Shown piece after piece: positions 1-13,054 of a DNA stretch of 64,000 nt. Below the pieces are notes generated by a model that made no database searches, was not told the DNA's origin, and saw only the letters and a program-made list of their open reading frames with translations. Source of the DNA: Amycolatopsis regifaucium (GTDB lineage Bacteria > Actinomycetota > Actinomycetes > Mycobacteriales > Pseudonocardiaceae); the NCBI RefSeq assembly GCF_001613935.1, contig NZ_LQCI01000012.1, positions 1 to 64,000 on the forward strand. Reading direction: 5' to 3'. Within the stretch, counting starts at the first letter, position 1. The number at the start of each line of letters is the position of its first letter. The position numbers and the translations under genes are program-made.

Positions 1-443
1 GTCTTCGCCTTACGCCGCATCGCCGACTTCGACGCCACCCGCCGAATCTGCCAGCGCGACGCCACACCGCCATTACGGCGCGACCGCCGCAACCACCGGC
101 TGATCAACCCAGACGAACCGTTCCGGCCACGCAGACCGACAAACGCGGCCACCGCGAGAACCGGGCCACCGATCAGCAGACCCCACGGCCACACGTCATA
201 ACCCGGCGTCTCCTCAGGAACCCAGCCCACGAACCACACCGACAACCCGGTCAACCCGGCCGCCACGGTCACGATCCGCGCCGCGTTTCCCTTCACCAAC
301 TCCGCCAGACCGAACACGCCGGCGAAGACACCCGCGACCACAAACCACGGCCACACCACAGCGGCCTTCACATGCCAATCACTCAACAGATTCCCCAGCG
401 CAATCAGCGTCGCGCCCGTCAGAAACGCTCCGAAAGTACGCAT
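1..443 (-). CDS. FtsK/TraB-like conjugal transfer protein, N-terminal part (runs off window)
   Basis: Only the first ~147 residues are present; the gene continues beyond base 1. They contain about four hydrophobic membrane segments (starting FLTGATLIALGNLL, WPWFVVAGVFAGVF, VTVAAGLTGLSVWFV and WGLLIGGPVLAVAAF). A basic stretch follows, containing SRWQIRRVASKSAMRRKAK. Membrane segments followed by a motif of this type are typical of the N-terminus of FtsK/SpoIIIE-family translocases (TraB type) that move double-stranded DNA in actinomycete conjugative elements. The ATPase domain itself is not visible. The ATG shares one base with the stop of the upstream HTH gene (TGATG), so translation is probably coupled. 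The family is inferred from the N-terminus and context only. Confidence 0.6.
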   Translation of the reverse strand, partial: MRTFGAFLTGATLIALGNLLSDWHVKAAVVWPWFVVAGVFAGVFGLAELVKGNAARIVTVAAGLTGLSVWFVGWVPEETPGYDVWPWGLLIGGPVLAVAAFVGLRGRNGSSGLISRWLRRSRRNGGVASRWQIRRVASKSAMRRKAK

Positions 444-799
444 CAGGCCGCACCCCCAGTCGCACTCGCACGCCAGCCCTCGACCCATTCGCCGATGTCA
501 ACGCAGTTCCCCGCCCTGGAGGCAAAGTCGAGCAGCTGCTCAACGGCTTTTGCGGGAACGACGTAGCGGCCTCGGCCCTTGCGACCTCCACTACGGAGCG
601 CAGGAAAGGCGTCGGCGTGAATGAGTCGATACACGTACTCCTGCGACAAGCTCATAAGCGCGGCAGCTTCGGGGACGGTGTAGGTCGGCACCCCTGCCTC
701 GCGCTTCCTCATCGCGTTCCGCAACGCGACATCACGCAGCAGTTCACGGCACTGGGCACGAGCCACTCGCGCCTCAGGTGTCGTAGCTTGTTCCTGCAT
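443..799 (-). CDS. Helix-turn-helix DNA-binding protein, excisionase-like
   Basis: A 118-residue protein with a central winged-helix excisionase-type motif (YTVPEAAALMSLSQEYVYRL, followed by a basic wing rich in Gly, Arg and Lys and then RYVVPAKAVEQLL). Such MerR/excisionase-like proteins direct integrase toward excision or regulate transfer genes in mobile elements. The ATG at 799 is preferred because GGAG lies 6-8 bases upstream; an in-frame TTG at 811 is the alternative. It is the first gene of a leftward operon with the FtsK-like gene, divergent from the GntR regulator across a 198-bp region full of repeats. Whether it acts as excisionase or only as a regulator cannot be told from sequence. 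Confidence 0.65.
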   Translation of the reverse strand: MQEQATTPEARVARAQCRELLRDVALRNAMRKREAGVPTYTVPEAAALMSLSQEYVYRLIHADAFPALRSGGRKGRGRYVVPAKAVEQLLDFASRAGNCVDIGEWVEGWRASATGGAA

Positions 800-885
800 C
801 TGGGTCTCCAAATGTCCGGTGCGAGGCCCGGGCGGGGCGGCATCCCCGCCCGGGTCGCTTTGTCTGCACTGGCCTCGCCATCGCC

Positions 886-966
886 AACCTGTATAGGTTG
901 GCTAGGCATGTTTGAAGTTACCCAGCATGGCTAGCCATGTCAACAGGTTGTCTAGGCTGGCTAGGC
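886..966. promoter_or_regulatory. Clustered CTAGGC operator-like repeats between divergent genes
   Basis: Four copies of G(G/T)CTAG(G/C)C occur at 900-907, 929-936, 950-957 and 959-966. The 13-mer AGGTTGGCTAGGC at 895-907 recurs with one mismatch at 945-957. CATGGCTAGCCATG at 926-939 is a perfect 14-bp palindrome, and 886-899 has inverted arms AACCT/AGGTT. The cluster sits directly upstream of the GntR gene and between it and the leftward HTH/FtsK operon. It is therefore the likely operator by which GntR represses transfer and its own promoter, as KorSA/TraR-type regulators do. Binding is inferred. Confidence 0.6.
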
Positions 967-997
967 CGGAAGGTCCGTTGCGCCGTATCCTGAGTTC

Positions 998-1840
998 ATG
1001 GAGCTGGACCCAGATGACCCGCGCCCGCCGTACCAGCAGGTAGCGAATGCTCTCCGAGCGGCGATCCTGACGAAGACCTTCAAGGCTGGTGAGAAGCTGC
1101 CGTCCGGACCCGAGTTGGCGCAGCGGTTCGGCGTTGCTCGGATGACCGTCCAGCAGGCAGTTCGCTTGCTTCGAGACGAAGGTCTCGTCGTGTCGCGCCA
1201 GGGCAGCGGTGTCTTCGTTCGGGAACGCACGCAACGCCCGGTGGACCTCCGGTCTCACCTTGAGCGTGCGTTCGAGGAACCCGTGGTCTCCGTTGACTTC
1301 GCCGGTTTCTCTGGTGAGACCTTGCACGGCGCTATCACTGAGCCGTTGGACAAGATCCGTGACGGTCGACTCCGGCCGGAGTCTCTGTCCGTGCGACTAC
1401 TTGTGCCGGATCCCAGCAAACCCTGGAGCCTTCCGGCACGCGTGGACGACCTGACGGACAGTCCCGCCTTCCGCGCGCGCGCGACACGCATCATGCAGCG
1501 TCACACCCTTGCTGTGGTCGATGCGGTCAACGAGCTAGCCGAACTCGAAATCGTGTCGAACGCCCGAGCAGAAGTCCGGATCAACCCGGCGGTCCCGCTT
1601 TTCAAGCTGTACCTAATCAACGAAGCAGAAGCCTTCTTCGGCTACTACCCCGTTCAAGAGCACAAGATAAAGCTGGACGGCGAGGAAACGGCTATCTGGG
1701 ATTTGATGGGCAAGGACGCAACACTCTTCCACCACTCTGCCGACGGCAACGAGGACAGTCTCGCGGCGCAATTCATCAGCCAGTCTCGTATGTGGTTCAA
1801 CTCGATTTGGACCACGGTCGGGCGGGAGTACATGCCATGA
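998..1840 (+). CDS. GntR-family transcriptional regulator
   Basis: A 280-residue protein with an N-terminal GntR winged helix (PPYQQVANALRAAILTKTF, PSGPELAQRFGVARMTVQQA, VVSRQGSGVFV; residues about 9-75) and a C-terminal domain of about 200 residues without a recognised enzyme motif. GntR repressors of this kind (KorSA, Pra, TraR relatives) control replication and transfer genes of actinomycete conjugative elements, often through direct or inverted repeats upstream of their own gene; such repeats lie at 886-966. The stop overlaps the start of the HAD gene by ATGA, so the two are probably co-translated. The effector ligand is unknown. Confidence 0.85.
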   Translation: MELDPDDPRPPYQQVANALRAAILTKTFKAGEKLPSGPELAQRFGVARMTVQQAVRLLRDEGLVVSRQGSGVFVRERTQRPVDLRSHLERAFEEPVVSVDFAGFSGETLHGAITEPLDKIRDGRLRPESLSVRLLVPDPSKPWSLPARVDDLTDSPAFRARATRIMQRHTLAVVDAVNELAELEIVSNARAEVRINPAVPLFKLYLINEAEAFFGYYPVQEHKIKLDGEETAIWDLMGKDATLFHHSADGNEDSLAAQFISQSRMWFNSIWTTVGREYMP

Positions 1841-2499
1841 CGACCTGGCCGCTTGGCGAAGTCTTTGCTCGTACGTCGACTGTGCTGTTGGACTTCGATG
1901 GCCCAGTCTGCTCAGTGTTCAGTGATTTTGAACCGGTGGCCGTTGCCGCTGAGTTGCAGTCGCGCCTCGATGTTGTTGACGCTCCACCGGACGCTGGCAT
2001 GTTCGACACGCTGCGATACATCGCTGCCAACCGGCCCGGTGAGATCGTCAAAGCTGAGGCAATCCTGACCGATCTCGAACTGCGCGCGGTACAGACTGCT
2101 GAGCCGACGCCATACGCTGACGCGGTGATTCGTCGACTTCATGAACTCGGCCGACCAGTGATAATCGTGAGCAATAACTCGTCAGCCTGCGTCAATGCCT
2201 ACTTGAACCACCACGGCCTCACCCGATTTGTTTCGGGGGTGGCGTCACGAAAGAAGCCGGATCCTGCACTTTTAAAGCCTCACCCTCATCTCCTTCGTGA
2301 GGCTATGCAGCTCACTGAGTCTCGAAACGTCGAATCCTGTGTGATGGTCGGCGACTCTGTTAGCGATGTTGAGGCGGCGAGAGCTGCTGGCACGGCCGCG
2401 GTCGCCTACGCAAACAAGCCCGGTAAACGAGAAAGGTTCGGCCAACTCCACCCTGACGCGATCATCGACAGCATGAGCGAACTCTTGGACGCCGCTTGA
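1837..2499 (+). CDS. HAD-superfamily hydrolase
   Basis: A 220-residue HAD hydrolase. Motif I is VLLDFDGPVC (nucleophile Asp and second Asp two residues on), motif II is VIIVSNNSS, motif III a Lys in SRKKPDP, and motif IV is VMVGDSVSDVEAARAAG. All expected catalytic residues are present, so a phosphatase activity on a small phosphorylated metabolite is plausible; the substrate cannot be predicted. The start is the ATG that overlaps the GntR stop (ATGA). GntR, HAD and the convergent phosphotransferase-fold gene may form a cargo cassette of the element rather than transfer machinery. Confidence 0.8.
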   Translation: MTTWPLGEVFARTSTVLLDFDGPVCSVFSDFEPVAVAAELQSRLDVVDAPPDAGMFDTLRYIAANRPGEIVKAEAILTDLELRAVQTAEPTPYADAVIRRLHELGRPVIIVSNNSSACVNAYLNHHGLTRFVSGVASRKKPDPALLKPHPHLLREAMQLTESRNVESCVMVGDSVSDVEAARAAGTAAVAYANKPGKRERFGQLHPDAIIDSMSELLDAA

Positions 2500-2522
2500 T
2501 CCAGCGTGGCCCTCCTGCAAGT

Positions 2523-3335
2523 TCATACACGCGCTGCGACTGCGACCATGGCCCATGCCTCTACCCGAGCTGAGTTGGCTGCGGCTCGACGGGCCAACTC
2601 GGCCAACTGGTGTCCAGACTTCAGCGCAAGTACTGCAACGTCGTACTCTGGGTCGCCCGTAGCTGCACGGGGATCAATAAGCCTCAGGCCGAAGGGCCCC
2701 CGCAGCACGTTCCCGGACGATATGTCGCCATGAATGAACGTGCGGCTTTCATCACGAACCAAGTCGTCAAGGACCGGCAGGGCCTGTGCTCGCTCTTCTG
2801 CACTGGCAGCGAGAACACCTGGAGGAAGATCGGTCGCAGCACCATTCACCAGGCGGTTGCGGAGCCATGCCGAGATCGGCGGAAACTCCAACGTGACCGG
2901 TGCGGTTTTAAGCACGTTGAGCAGCTCGCCCAACTCGTCTATCGACGCGTTCCGGATGGCTCGCACACCAGGCAGGACTTGCTCCATTACGATCGATGTC
3001 GCGAATTCTGACTCGATGACCTCGTGAACGGGCGGACCGACGCGTAGAGCAGCGAGCTGCCTCGCAGCAGCCGCCTGAAGAGGGGCGTCTGGATCAGGCG
3101 TCGACTTGAGAACGATGTGGCCGTGGCTTGTCTCCACGGACACCACGAGACCATAACGAGCGCTGAACGTTTGCCGAATTCGTCCGTCATATCGTTGGCA
3201 CAACGCAAAAATCTCACTCGGCGCGGCGGCTAACCACCTTGGGCCGCGGCCGGGCCAACGGTCGCAGATTGCCTCGGTCACCGCTGCCGGAACCTGCGGC
3301 AGGGGGCAGTGGCCGGAGTGCGGCGTAGAACTCAT
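2523..3335 (-). CDS. Aminoglycoside phosphotransferase-family protein
   Basis: A 270-residue protein of the APH/choline-kinase-like fold. The C-terminal half contains the catalytic loop HGDISSGNVL (H-x-D-x(4)-N) and a metal-binding segment LIDPRAATGDPEYDVA. The N-lobe is compact, with IVLKST probably supplying the nucleotide-binding lysine. The family phosphorylates hydroxyl groups of antibiotics, sugars or metabolites, and the substrate is not predictable here. The ATG at 3335 lies 3 bp beyond the integrase stop; a GTG at 3341 overlapping that stop is an alternative. It is convergent with the HAD gene across 23 bp and probably co-transcribed with the integrase. Its position between integrase and HAD marks it as element cargo. 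Confidence 0.75.
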   Translation of the reverse strand: MSSTPHSGHCPLPQVPAAVTEAICDRWPGRGPRWLAAAPSEIFALCQRYDGRIRQTFSARYGLVVSVETSHGHIVLKSTPDPDAPLQAAAARQLAALRVGPPVHEVIESEFATSIVMEQVLPGVRAIRNASIDELGELLNVLKTAPVTLEFPPISAWLRNRLVNGAATDLPPGVLAASAEERAQALPVLDDLVRDESRTFIHGDISSGNVLRGPFGLRLIDPRAATGDPEYDVAVLALKSGHQLAELARRAAANSARVEAWAMVAVAARV

Positions 3336-3337
3336 GG

Positions 3338-4636
3338 TCACTCGGGCGCCTTCCTGCGGTCCGGCCGTGTCATTCGACTTCCGAGGATGTCGGCGGCGCG
3401 GCGATCGGCCTCGGCGACCCATGCAGCGTAAACCCGCATTGTCGTGACACCGTTGGCGTGGCCAAGTCGACCGGCAACTGTACGGATATCGACGCCGGCC
3501 AGGATCAGCTCGGTGGCCGAGTAGTGCCGGAGCGCATGCAGGTGGCTGTCGATCCCGATTGCGGCACACATCCGCGTGTAGCGGTGGGTGATGGCGGAGC
3601 GGTCGCACGGCCGGTCAAACGTCGGCGCGTAGGAGAACAAGTACGCGTCGTCAGCCGGGGGAAGTTCGAGCGTGCGCATCCCCTCCTCGTAATGGGCGCG
3701 TAGGTCACGCAGAACCTCGATCGTGGCGTCGTCAAGCGAGATTCGCCGCGGCTGGTCACTCTTCGTTTCGTGCACGGCAAGGATCTGGTTGGTGAACTGG
3801 ACGTCGCGCCAGCGGATCCGGACCAACTCGCTGCGGCGGACACCCGTGACCATGACGAGCCAGACCAGCGTGCCCCAGACGTCGTCCTGTTCCCAGGCCG
3901 CGGTAATGATCTCAGCGGCCTGTTCTGGGGTTGGCGGCTTGGGGTCCGGCTTCGGCGCGCTCGGCTTGACTGCCAGTTCGGCAGGGTTGCTCTTCACCCA
4001 CTCCCACCGCTGGGCGGCGGAGAAGGTGCCGCTGATCATGAAGTGGATTTTGAGGACGCTTGCTTTGGCGAGCGGGTGACAAGAGTGTGGCGGGCATTCG
4101 ATGATGTGGCAGCCGGTGGTCGCGCAGTCGTGCGGCGGGTAGCCGCCGGCGGGCGGCCTTCCTGGCGGACGTTTGTGCTTCACAGTCCTGCACTTGTGCG
4201 GGCCGTCGGTGCGGTGCTCCAGGAACGGGCGTCCGTCACATCGCATCCGGCATCGCCGAAGGTCGGCGTAGAACTCATCGAGCATCCGGACTCGGATCTT
4301 CGCGAGCGGCTGGTCGCCGAACGCGGGGTAGATGTAGCGACGGGCGTACATCTCATACGTGTCGCGGGTTTCGTCGCCCAGTTCGGCGATCCGGAGCCAG
4401 TCCTCCATCGCGACGCGGAGAGTTCCGTTGCTACGCGCGTGGCGTTCCTCGTCGACCTCGGCGAGTAGCCGGGTGAGGATGCGCTTGGCTTCCTTCTCGT
4501 CGGTCGTCGACTCGGTGAGGTAGAGGCGTTTTCCGGTCAGCGGGTCGATCCCGGCGTAGACCTTGATGCGCAGCGAGTTGCCGCGGCGCTCGATGGAGCC
4601 GCGGTCCCGGGCCTTGCTAGCTGCCTGTTTGGCCAC
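3338..4636 (-). CDS. int: Tyrosine site-specific integrase with Cys/His-rich insertion
   Basis: A 432-residue phage-type integrase. The catalytic domain shows the Arg box (VTGVRRSELVRIRW), a Lys in the beta hairpin (HETKSDQPRRISL), the H-x-x-R box (HLHALRHYSA), the GH pair (RLGHANG) and the nucleophile region (TTMRVYAAW). An N-terminal arm/SAM-like core-binding domain comes first. Between core-binding helices sits an insertion of about 70 residues with many Cys and His (CRMRCDG, PHKCRT, CATTGCHIIECPPHSC), resembling a zinc-binding module. A GTG at 4636 is preferred; a TTG at 4678 would extend it. It lies next to tRNA-Ala and would integrate the element there. Confidence 0.9.
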   Translation of the reverse strand: MAKQAASKARDRGSIERRGNSLRIKVYAGIDPLTGKRLYLTESTTDEKEAKRILTRLLAEVDEERHARSNGTLRVAMEDWLRIAELGDETRDTYEMYARRYIYPAFGDQPLAKIRVRMLDEFYADLRRCRMRCDGRPFLEHRTDGPHKCRTVKHKRPPGRPPAGGYPPHDCATTGCHIIECPPHSCHPLAKASVLKIHFMISGTFSAAQRWEWVKSNPAELAVKPSAPKPDPKPPTPEQAAEIITAAWEQDDVWGTLVWLVMVTGVRRSELVRIRWRDVQFTNQILAVHETKSDQPRRISLDDATIEVLRDLRAHYEEGMRTLELPPADDAYLFSYAPTFDRPCDRSAITHRYTRMCAAIGIDSHLHALRHYSATELILAGVDIRTVAGRLGHANGVTTMRVYAAWVAEADRRAADILGSRMTRPDRRKAPE

Positions 4637-4720
4637 GGGTCGATGGTACCCGCACCCACCGTGGCTCCCATTGATCAAATTTCGGACCTTGGGGAGCGGT
4701 GAAACCGCTGGTGAAACTTG

Positions 4721-4793
4721 TGGAGCTGAGGGGAATCGAACCCCTGACCCCCGCCTTGCAAAGGCGGTGCTCTACCAATTGAGCTACAGCCCC
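4721..4793 (-). tRNA. alaT: tRNA-Ala (TGC)
   Basis: A 73-nt cloverleaf read on the minus strand: acceptor GGGGCTG pairs with CAGCTCC, the D-arm is GCTCAATTGGTAGAGC, the anticodon loop contains TGC flanked by a CCGCC/GGCGG stem, and the T-arm includes GGTTCGATTCC. CCA is not encoded. The 3' end faces the integrase gene and is the probable attachment site of the left-hand element. In related actinobacteria tRNA-Ile and tRNA-Ala lie downstream of gyrA, as here. Confidence 0.95.
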
Positions 4794-4830
4794 GGGTCGC
4801 AGGCGGTCAGGATAGCCGCCTGCGGAAACC

Positions 4831-5019
4831 TCAGTTGTTGCGGGAGGCGTCCGCGGCCTTGGCCGGGGCGCTTCCGTTCGTGGAAACGGAGCCAAGCGGG
4901 CGCTCGGTCGGCGCGGTGGCCTCTCGCCAGAGGTCGGCCTCGGCCTTGGCTGCCTTGTTGCGCTTGATCACGAACAGCACGCCGCCCGCGATGACCGCGA
5001 GTGCCAACAGCTTCTTCAT
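4831..5019 (-). CDS. DLW-39 family small membrane protein
   Basis: A 62-residue protein starting MKKLLALAVIAGGVLFVIKR, with one N-terminal transmembrane segment, then KAAKAEADLWREAT carrying the Asp-Leu-Trp signature that gives the DLW-39 family its name, then a low-complexity tail. This tiny family is conserved near gyrA and the tRNA-Ile/Ala genes in actinobacteria; no function is established. The ATG at 5019 has a GAGGGGGC run upstream as ribosome binding site. It lies between tRNA-Ile and tRNA-Ala on the same strand. Confidence 0.85.
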   Translation of the reverse strand: MKKLLALAVIAGGVLFVIKRNKAAKAEADLWREATAPTERPLGSVSTNGSAPAKAADASRNN

Positions 5020-5082
5020 CAGAAGCCCCCTCTTCTCCGCCGAATTGCTCCGCTTACCCATCGATGCTACTGCACGCCCGAG

Positions 5083-5096
5083 GTTCCACGTGGAAC
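5083..5096. promoter_or_regulatory. parS: parS-like site (GTTCCACGTGGAAC)
   Basis: A perfect 14-bp palindrome that differs from the consensus GTTTCACGTGAAAC by one symmetric substitution per half-site. It lies upstream of DLW-39, about 17 kb from the main parS group near parA, on the gyrA side of oriC. ParB-binding centromere sites scattered around oriC are usual in actinomycetes. Confidence 0.75.
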
Positions 5097-5114
5097 ACCC
5101 ATGGCATGACGAAA

Positions 5115-5145
5115 GCCCTGCCGGGAAGAGAAGGTCCGGCAGGGC
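5115..5145 (-). terminator. Hairpin with 10-bp perfect stem
   Basis: GCCCTGCCGG (5115-5124) pairs perfectly with CCGGCAGGGC (5136-5145) around an 11-base loop. On the minus strand the stem is followed by TTTCGTC. This suits a terminator between tRNA-Ile and DLW-39, although the T-tract is short. The 409-base gene-free stretch 5020-5428 holds this hairpin, the parS site, a GC-rich repeat element and the tRNA-Ile terminator. Confidence 0.55.
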
Positions 5146-5320
5146 CCTGACAAGGCCGGCGTGCCGCGTCCCCTTCTGTCGCTGGGTGAGCCCGGAAACA
5201 CCGCACACCGACCCCACTTACACAACACCGACACGCCCCGTACCCTTCCCCCACCCCCGTGACCTTGACCACCCCACCCCACGGCAATGGGCCCGCCAGG
5301 GCCCGAGCCGGATGGGGGGT

Positions 5321-5370
5321 CCAGGGGGGCGAAGCCCTCCCTGGCGGGGGCTTGGGGGTTCGACCCCCAA
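5321..5370. repeat. GC-rich double-hairpin intergenic element
   Basis: Two adjacent stem-loops: 5321-5344 (CCAGGG arm, GAA loop, complementary GCCC/CCCTGG arm with one bulge) and 5352-5370 (TTGGGGG, TTCGA loop, CCCCCAA). This G-run/C-run layout resembles repetitive intergenic palindromes of high-GC actinomycetes. Nothing coding is seen here. It could also reinforce termination downstream of tRNA-Ile. Confidence 0.5.
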
Positions 5371-5373
5371 AAT

Positions 5374-5424
5374 GAAAAACGCCCGATCCGCGTTCGCGCT
5401 TTCCGCGAACACAAACCGGGCGAT
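5374..5424 (-). terminator. Rho-independent terminator downstream of tRNA-Ile
   Basis: On the minus strand, just past the tRNA-Ile 3' end, a nested hairpin forms: the outer arms pair CGCCCG (5380-5385) with CGGGCG (5417-5422), and the inner arms pair GTTCGCG (5392-5398) with CGCGAAC (5404-5410). A TTTTT tract (5375-5379) follows directly. Confidence 0.75.
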
Positions 5425-5428
5425 CGGG

Positions 5429-5502
5429 TGGGCCCACCAGGACTTGAACCTGGGACCTCTTCGTTATCAGCGAAGCGCTCTAACCGCCTGAGCTATGGGC
5501 CC
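5429..5502 (-). tRNA. ileT: tRNA-Ile (GAT)
   Basis: A 74-nt cloverleaf on the minus strand: acceptor GGGCCCA pairs with TGGGCCC, the D-arm is GCTCAGGCGGTTAGAGC, the anticodon loop is CTGATAA (GAT) and the T-arm contains GGTTCAAGTCC. CCA is not encoded. It follows the DUF3566 gene as in mycobacteria (gyrA, Rv0007-like gene, ileT). Confidence 0.95.
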
Positions 5503-5549
5503 GAACGACGAGAAGATTACAGGACGCCTTTCGGCGCCCTGCAACCGGG

Positions 5550-6239
5550 TCACTCTCGTTCGGAAAGGGTCACTTCCAGGCCTCCGGCGAGGTCGGCGGA
5601 GACGTTGTAGATGAACGCGCTGACGGTGGCGAGTGCCGAGATCAGCACGATGTTGATGGCGCCGAGGATGGCCGCGATCCCGAAGACGCGGCCTGCGCTG
5701 ATCAGCGGGTCGGCCGGTGCGTCGGCTCCTTCTCCGCCGACGAGCGACGAGTAGGTCCCGTTGAGTTTGTCCCATACGCCCATGCCGTCGAGGACGGTGT
5801 AGAGGACGCCGACGGCGACGAGCCACACGAAGAACAGCGCGACGCCGAGGACGAGGGACAGTTTCAGCACCGACCAGGGGTCGAAGCGTTTGATCTGCAG
5901 GCTGGCGCGACGCGGTCCGCGGCCGGGGCGGCGGAGCGCGGTCGGGGCGGTCCGCGCGCGGGAGGCCGACGGGATGGCGGAGGAGGCGGGTTGGTCGCCC
6001 TCTCCGCTCTCGCCGAACAGCCTCTTCGCGGCGGTGCCGCTGACCCCGTGGTAGTCGGTCACGGTTGCCGCGTCCTGCTTCGGTTCCGAGTAGGCCACGT
6101 CTTCGGTGGCTACCGAAGACACCGAGACCGTCTGCTCACTGGCGCCTTCGGCCTCTCCCGCACCGCTGTCACGCTGCCACGGCGGGCTCGACGATCCCGC
6201 CTGCGCGCCGCCTGCTTCGGGCTTCTCGGATGGTGTCAC
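5550..6239 (-). CDS. DUF3566 membrane protein downstream of gyrA
   Basis: A 229-residue protein starting with GTG. The first ~110 residues are polar, Ser/Ala/Gly-rich and probably disordered. The DUF3566 domain (about 112-225) follows, with two transmembrane segments (LSLVLGVALFFVWLVAVGVL and the segment from GIAAILGAINIVLISALATV) around a periplasm-facing loop. It corresponds in position and architecture to mycobacterial Rv0007, for which a role near the division or cell-envelope machinery is suspected rather than proven. It is the third gene of gyrB-gyrA-DUF3566 with a 36-bp gap to gyrA, so it is probably co-transcribed. Confidence 0.85.
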   Translation of the reverse strand: MTPSEKPEAGGAQAGSSSPPWQRDSGAGEAEGASEQTVSVSSVATEDVAYSEPKQDAATVTDYHGVSGTAAKRLFGESGEGDQPASSAIPSASRARTAPTALRRPGRGPRRASLQIKRFDPWSVLKLSLVLGVALFFVWLVAVGVLYTVLDGMGVWDKLNGTYSSLVGGEGADAPADPLISAGRVFGIAAILGAINIVLISALATVSAFIYNVSADLAGGLEVTLSERE

Positions 6240-6275
6240 GAGGTGTCAGTCCTTACCCAGTACGTGGGGCGTCGT

Positions 6276-10064
<3,789 letters not shown>

Positions 10065-10115
10065 GAGGTCCTTCTCGTGAGGGCAGTCCTGGTTGGACAG
10101 AGAAACGGGACGTGA

Positions 10116-12182
<2,067 letters not shown>

Positions 12183-12288
12183 TCACAGACGCGCTAATTC
12201 GTTCGAAGAAGAGTCTTGACGTTCGCGAAGCGCTCTGAGCGCGTTCTCGGGGCGCTGGTGGCACAGTTGCGGCGAAGCGCAACTCGGA

Positions 12289-13050
12289 TCAGCCGTACGT
12301 GTCACGCGGACCACGTCCCGGGACGTGCCGCGGCCCTTTCCGCCAGCTCGGCGCCGTCGGTCCCTGAATCCGCATCCTCTTCACCACGCCGTGCCCGACC
12401 CCGGCCGCGATCTTGGTCAGCAGCTGGCTCTGGAGCAGGCGCAGCTGCGTCGCCCACGCCGTCGAGCTGGCACGCACGGTCAGCTCGCCGTCCTTCAGTG
12501 CCACCGGCTGGGCGTGTTCGGCGACCTCTTCACCCACAAGCCGGGCCCAATGGCCGAAGACCTGCCCGTTGGCCAGCCGCGTGTTCCAGCCGCGGTCGAC
12601 CGCGAGCCGCGAGGCGAGCCTGCCGAGCGGTTGCGGGTCACGCGTGTCGGCACCCGGCCCTGACCAGCGACGACGTCGCGGACTCTGTCCGTTCGCCCCG
12701 GCTCCCCCGCCGGTGATACGGCCTCGGCGCACGCCTGGTTCGACTCCGCGCGCTTTCGCTTTGGCCTTCGCGGCCTCCAGCGCGAGATGAGCGAGGTCAC
12801 GACCAGTAGCCGCTTCCTTGCTGTTGGTATCGGTTGCGCCGTTCGGTGACGAAGGCTGCTCACTCTGCGTGTCGAACAGACTTCCCTCACTGGGGTTACC
12901 CCCCTTATGGGAGGGGTCAAGCCGCTTTTCAGGCCCCTTGGTCACGCGGGGCGATAACGCGTTCACGGTGTTATCCACACTGTCCACAGGTTTGTCCCCA
13001 GATTGGTGGGCAACTGCTGTGGCGCCGATCACCCGGGGTGTCCGTTTCAT
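12289..13050 (-). CDS. DUF721 (DciA-related) protein downstream of recF
   Basis: A 253-residue protein. The first ~110 residues are low complexity; the conserved DUF721 domain lies at about 140-240 ([61 protein letters not shown]). DUF721/DciA-like proteins are associated with replicative helicase handling in many bacteria lacking DnaC; the mycobacterial counterpart is Rv0004. It sits between recF and gyrB as in other actinobacteria. The ATG at 13050 begins just inside the recF stop region; an in-frame ATG at 13077 is possible. The helicase role is inferred from the family. Confidence 0.85.
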   Translation of the reverse strand: MKRTPRVIGATAVAHQSGDKPVDSVDNTVNALSPRVTKGPEKRLDPSHKGGNPSEGSLFDTQSEQPSSPNGATDTNSKEAATGRDLAHLALEAAKAKAKARGVEPGVRRGRITGGGAGANGQSPRRRRWSGPGADTRDPQPLGRLASRLAVDRGWNTRLANGQVFGHWARLVGEEVAEHAQPVALKDGELTVRASSTAWATQLRLLQSQLLTKIAAGVGHGVVKRMRIQGPTAPSWRKGPRHVPGRGPRDTYG

Positions 13051-13054
13051 GGGA

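Larger units (their letters stand above)
1..4721. mobile_element. One end of an integrated AICE-like element at tRNA-Ala
   Basis: The stretch between the left window edge and the tRNA-Ala gene contains a tyrosine integrase, a GntR regulator, an excisionase-like HTH protein and the N-terminus of an FtsK/TraB-like membrane protein. This is the gene set of actinomycete integrative and conjugative elements. The integrase gene begins about 85 bp from the 3' end of tRNA-Ala, the usual attachment target for such elements. The rest of the element and its second attachment site lie outside the window, so completeness and mobility cannot be judged. The core chromosome (DLW-39, tRNA-Ile, gyrA) resumes immediately beyond the tRNA. 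Confidence 0.75.
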
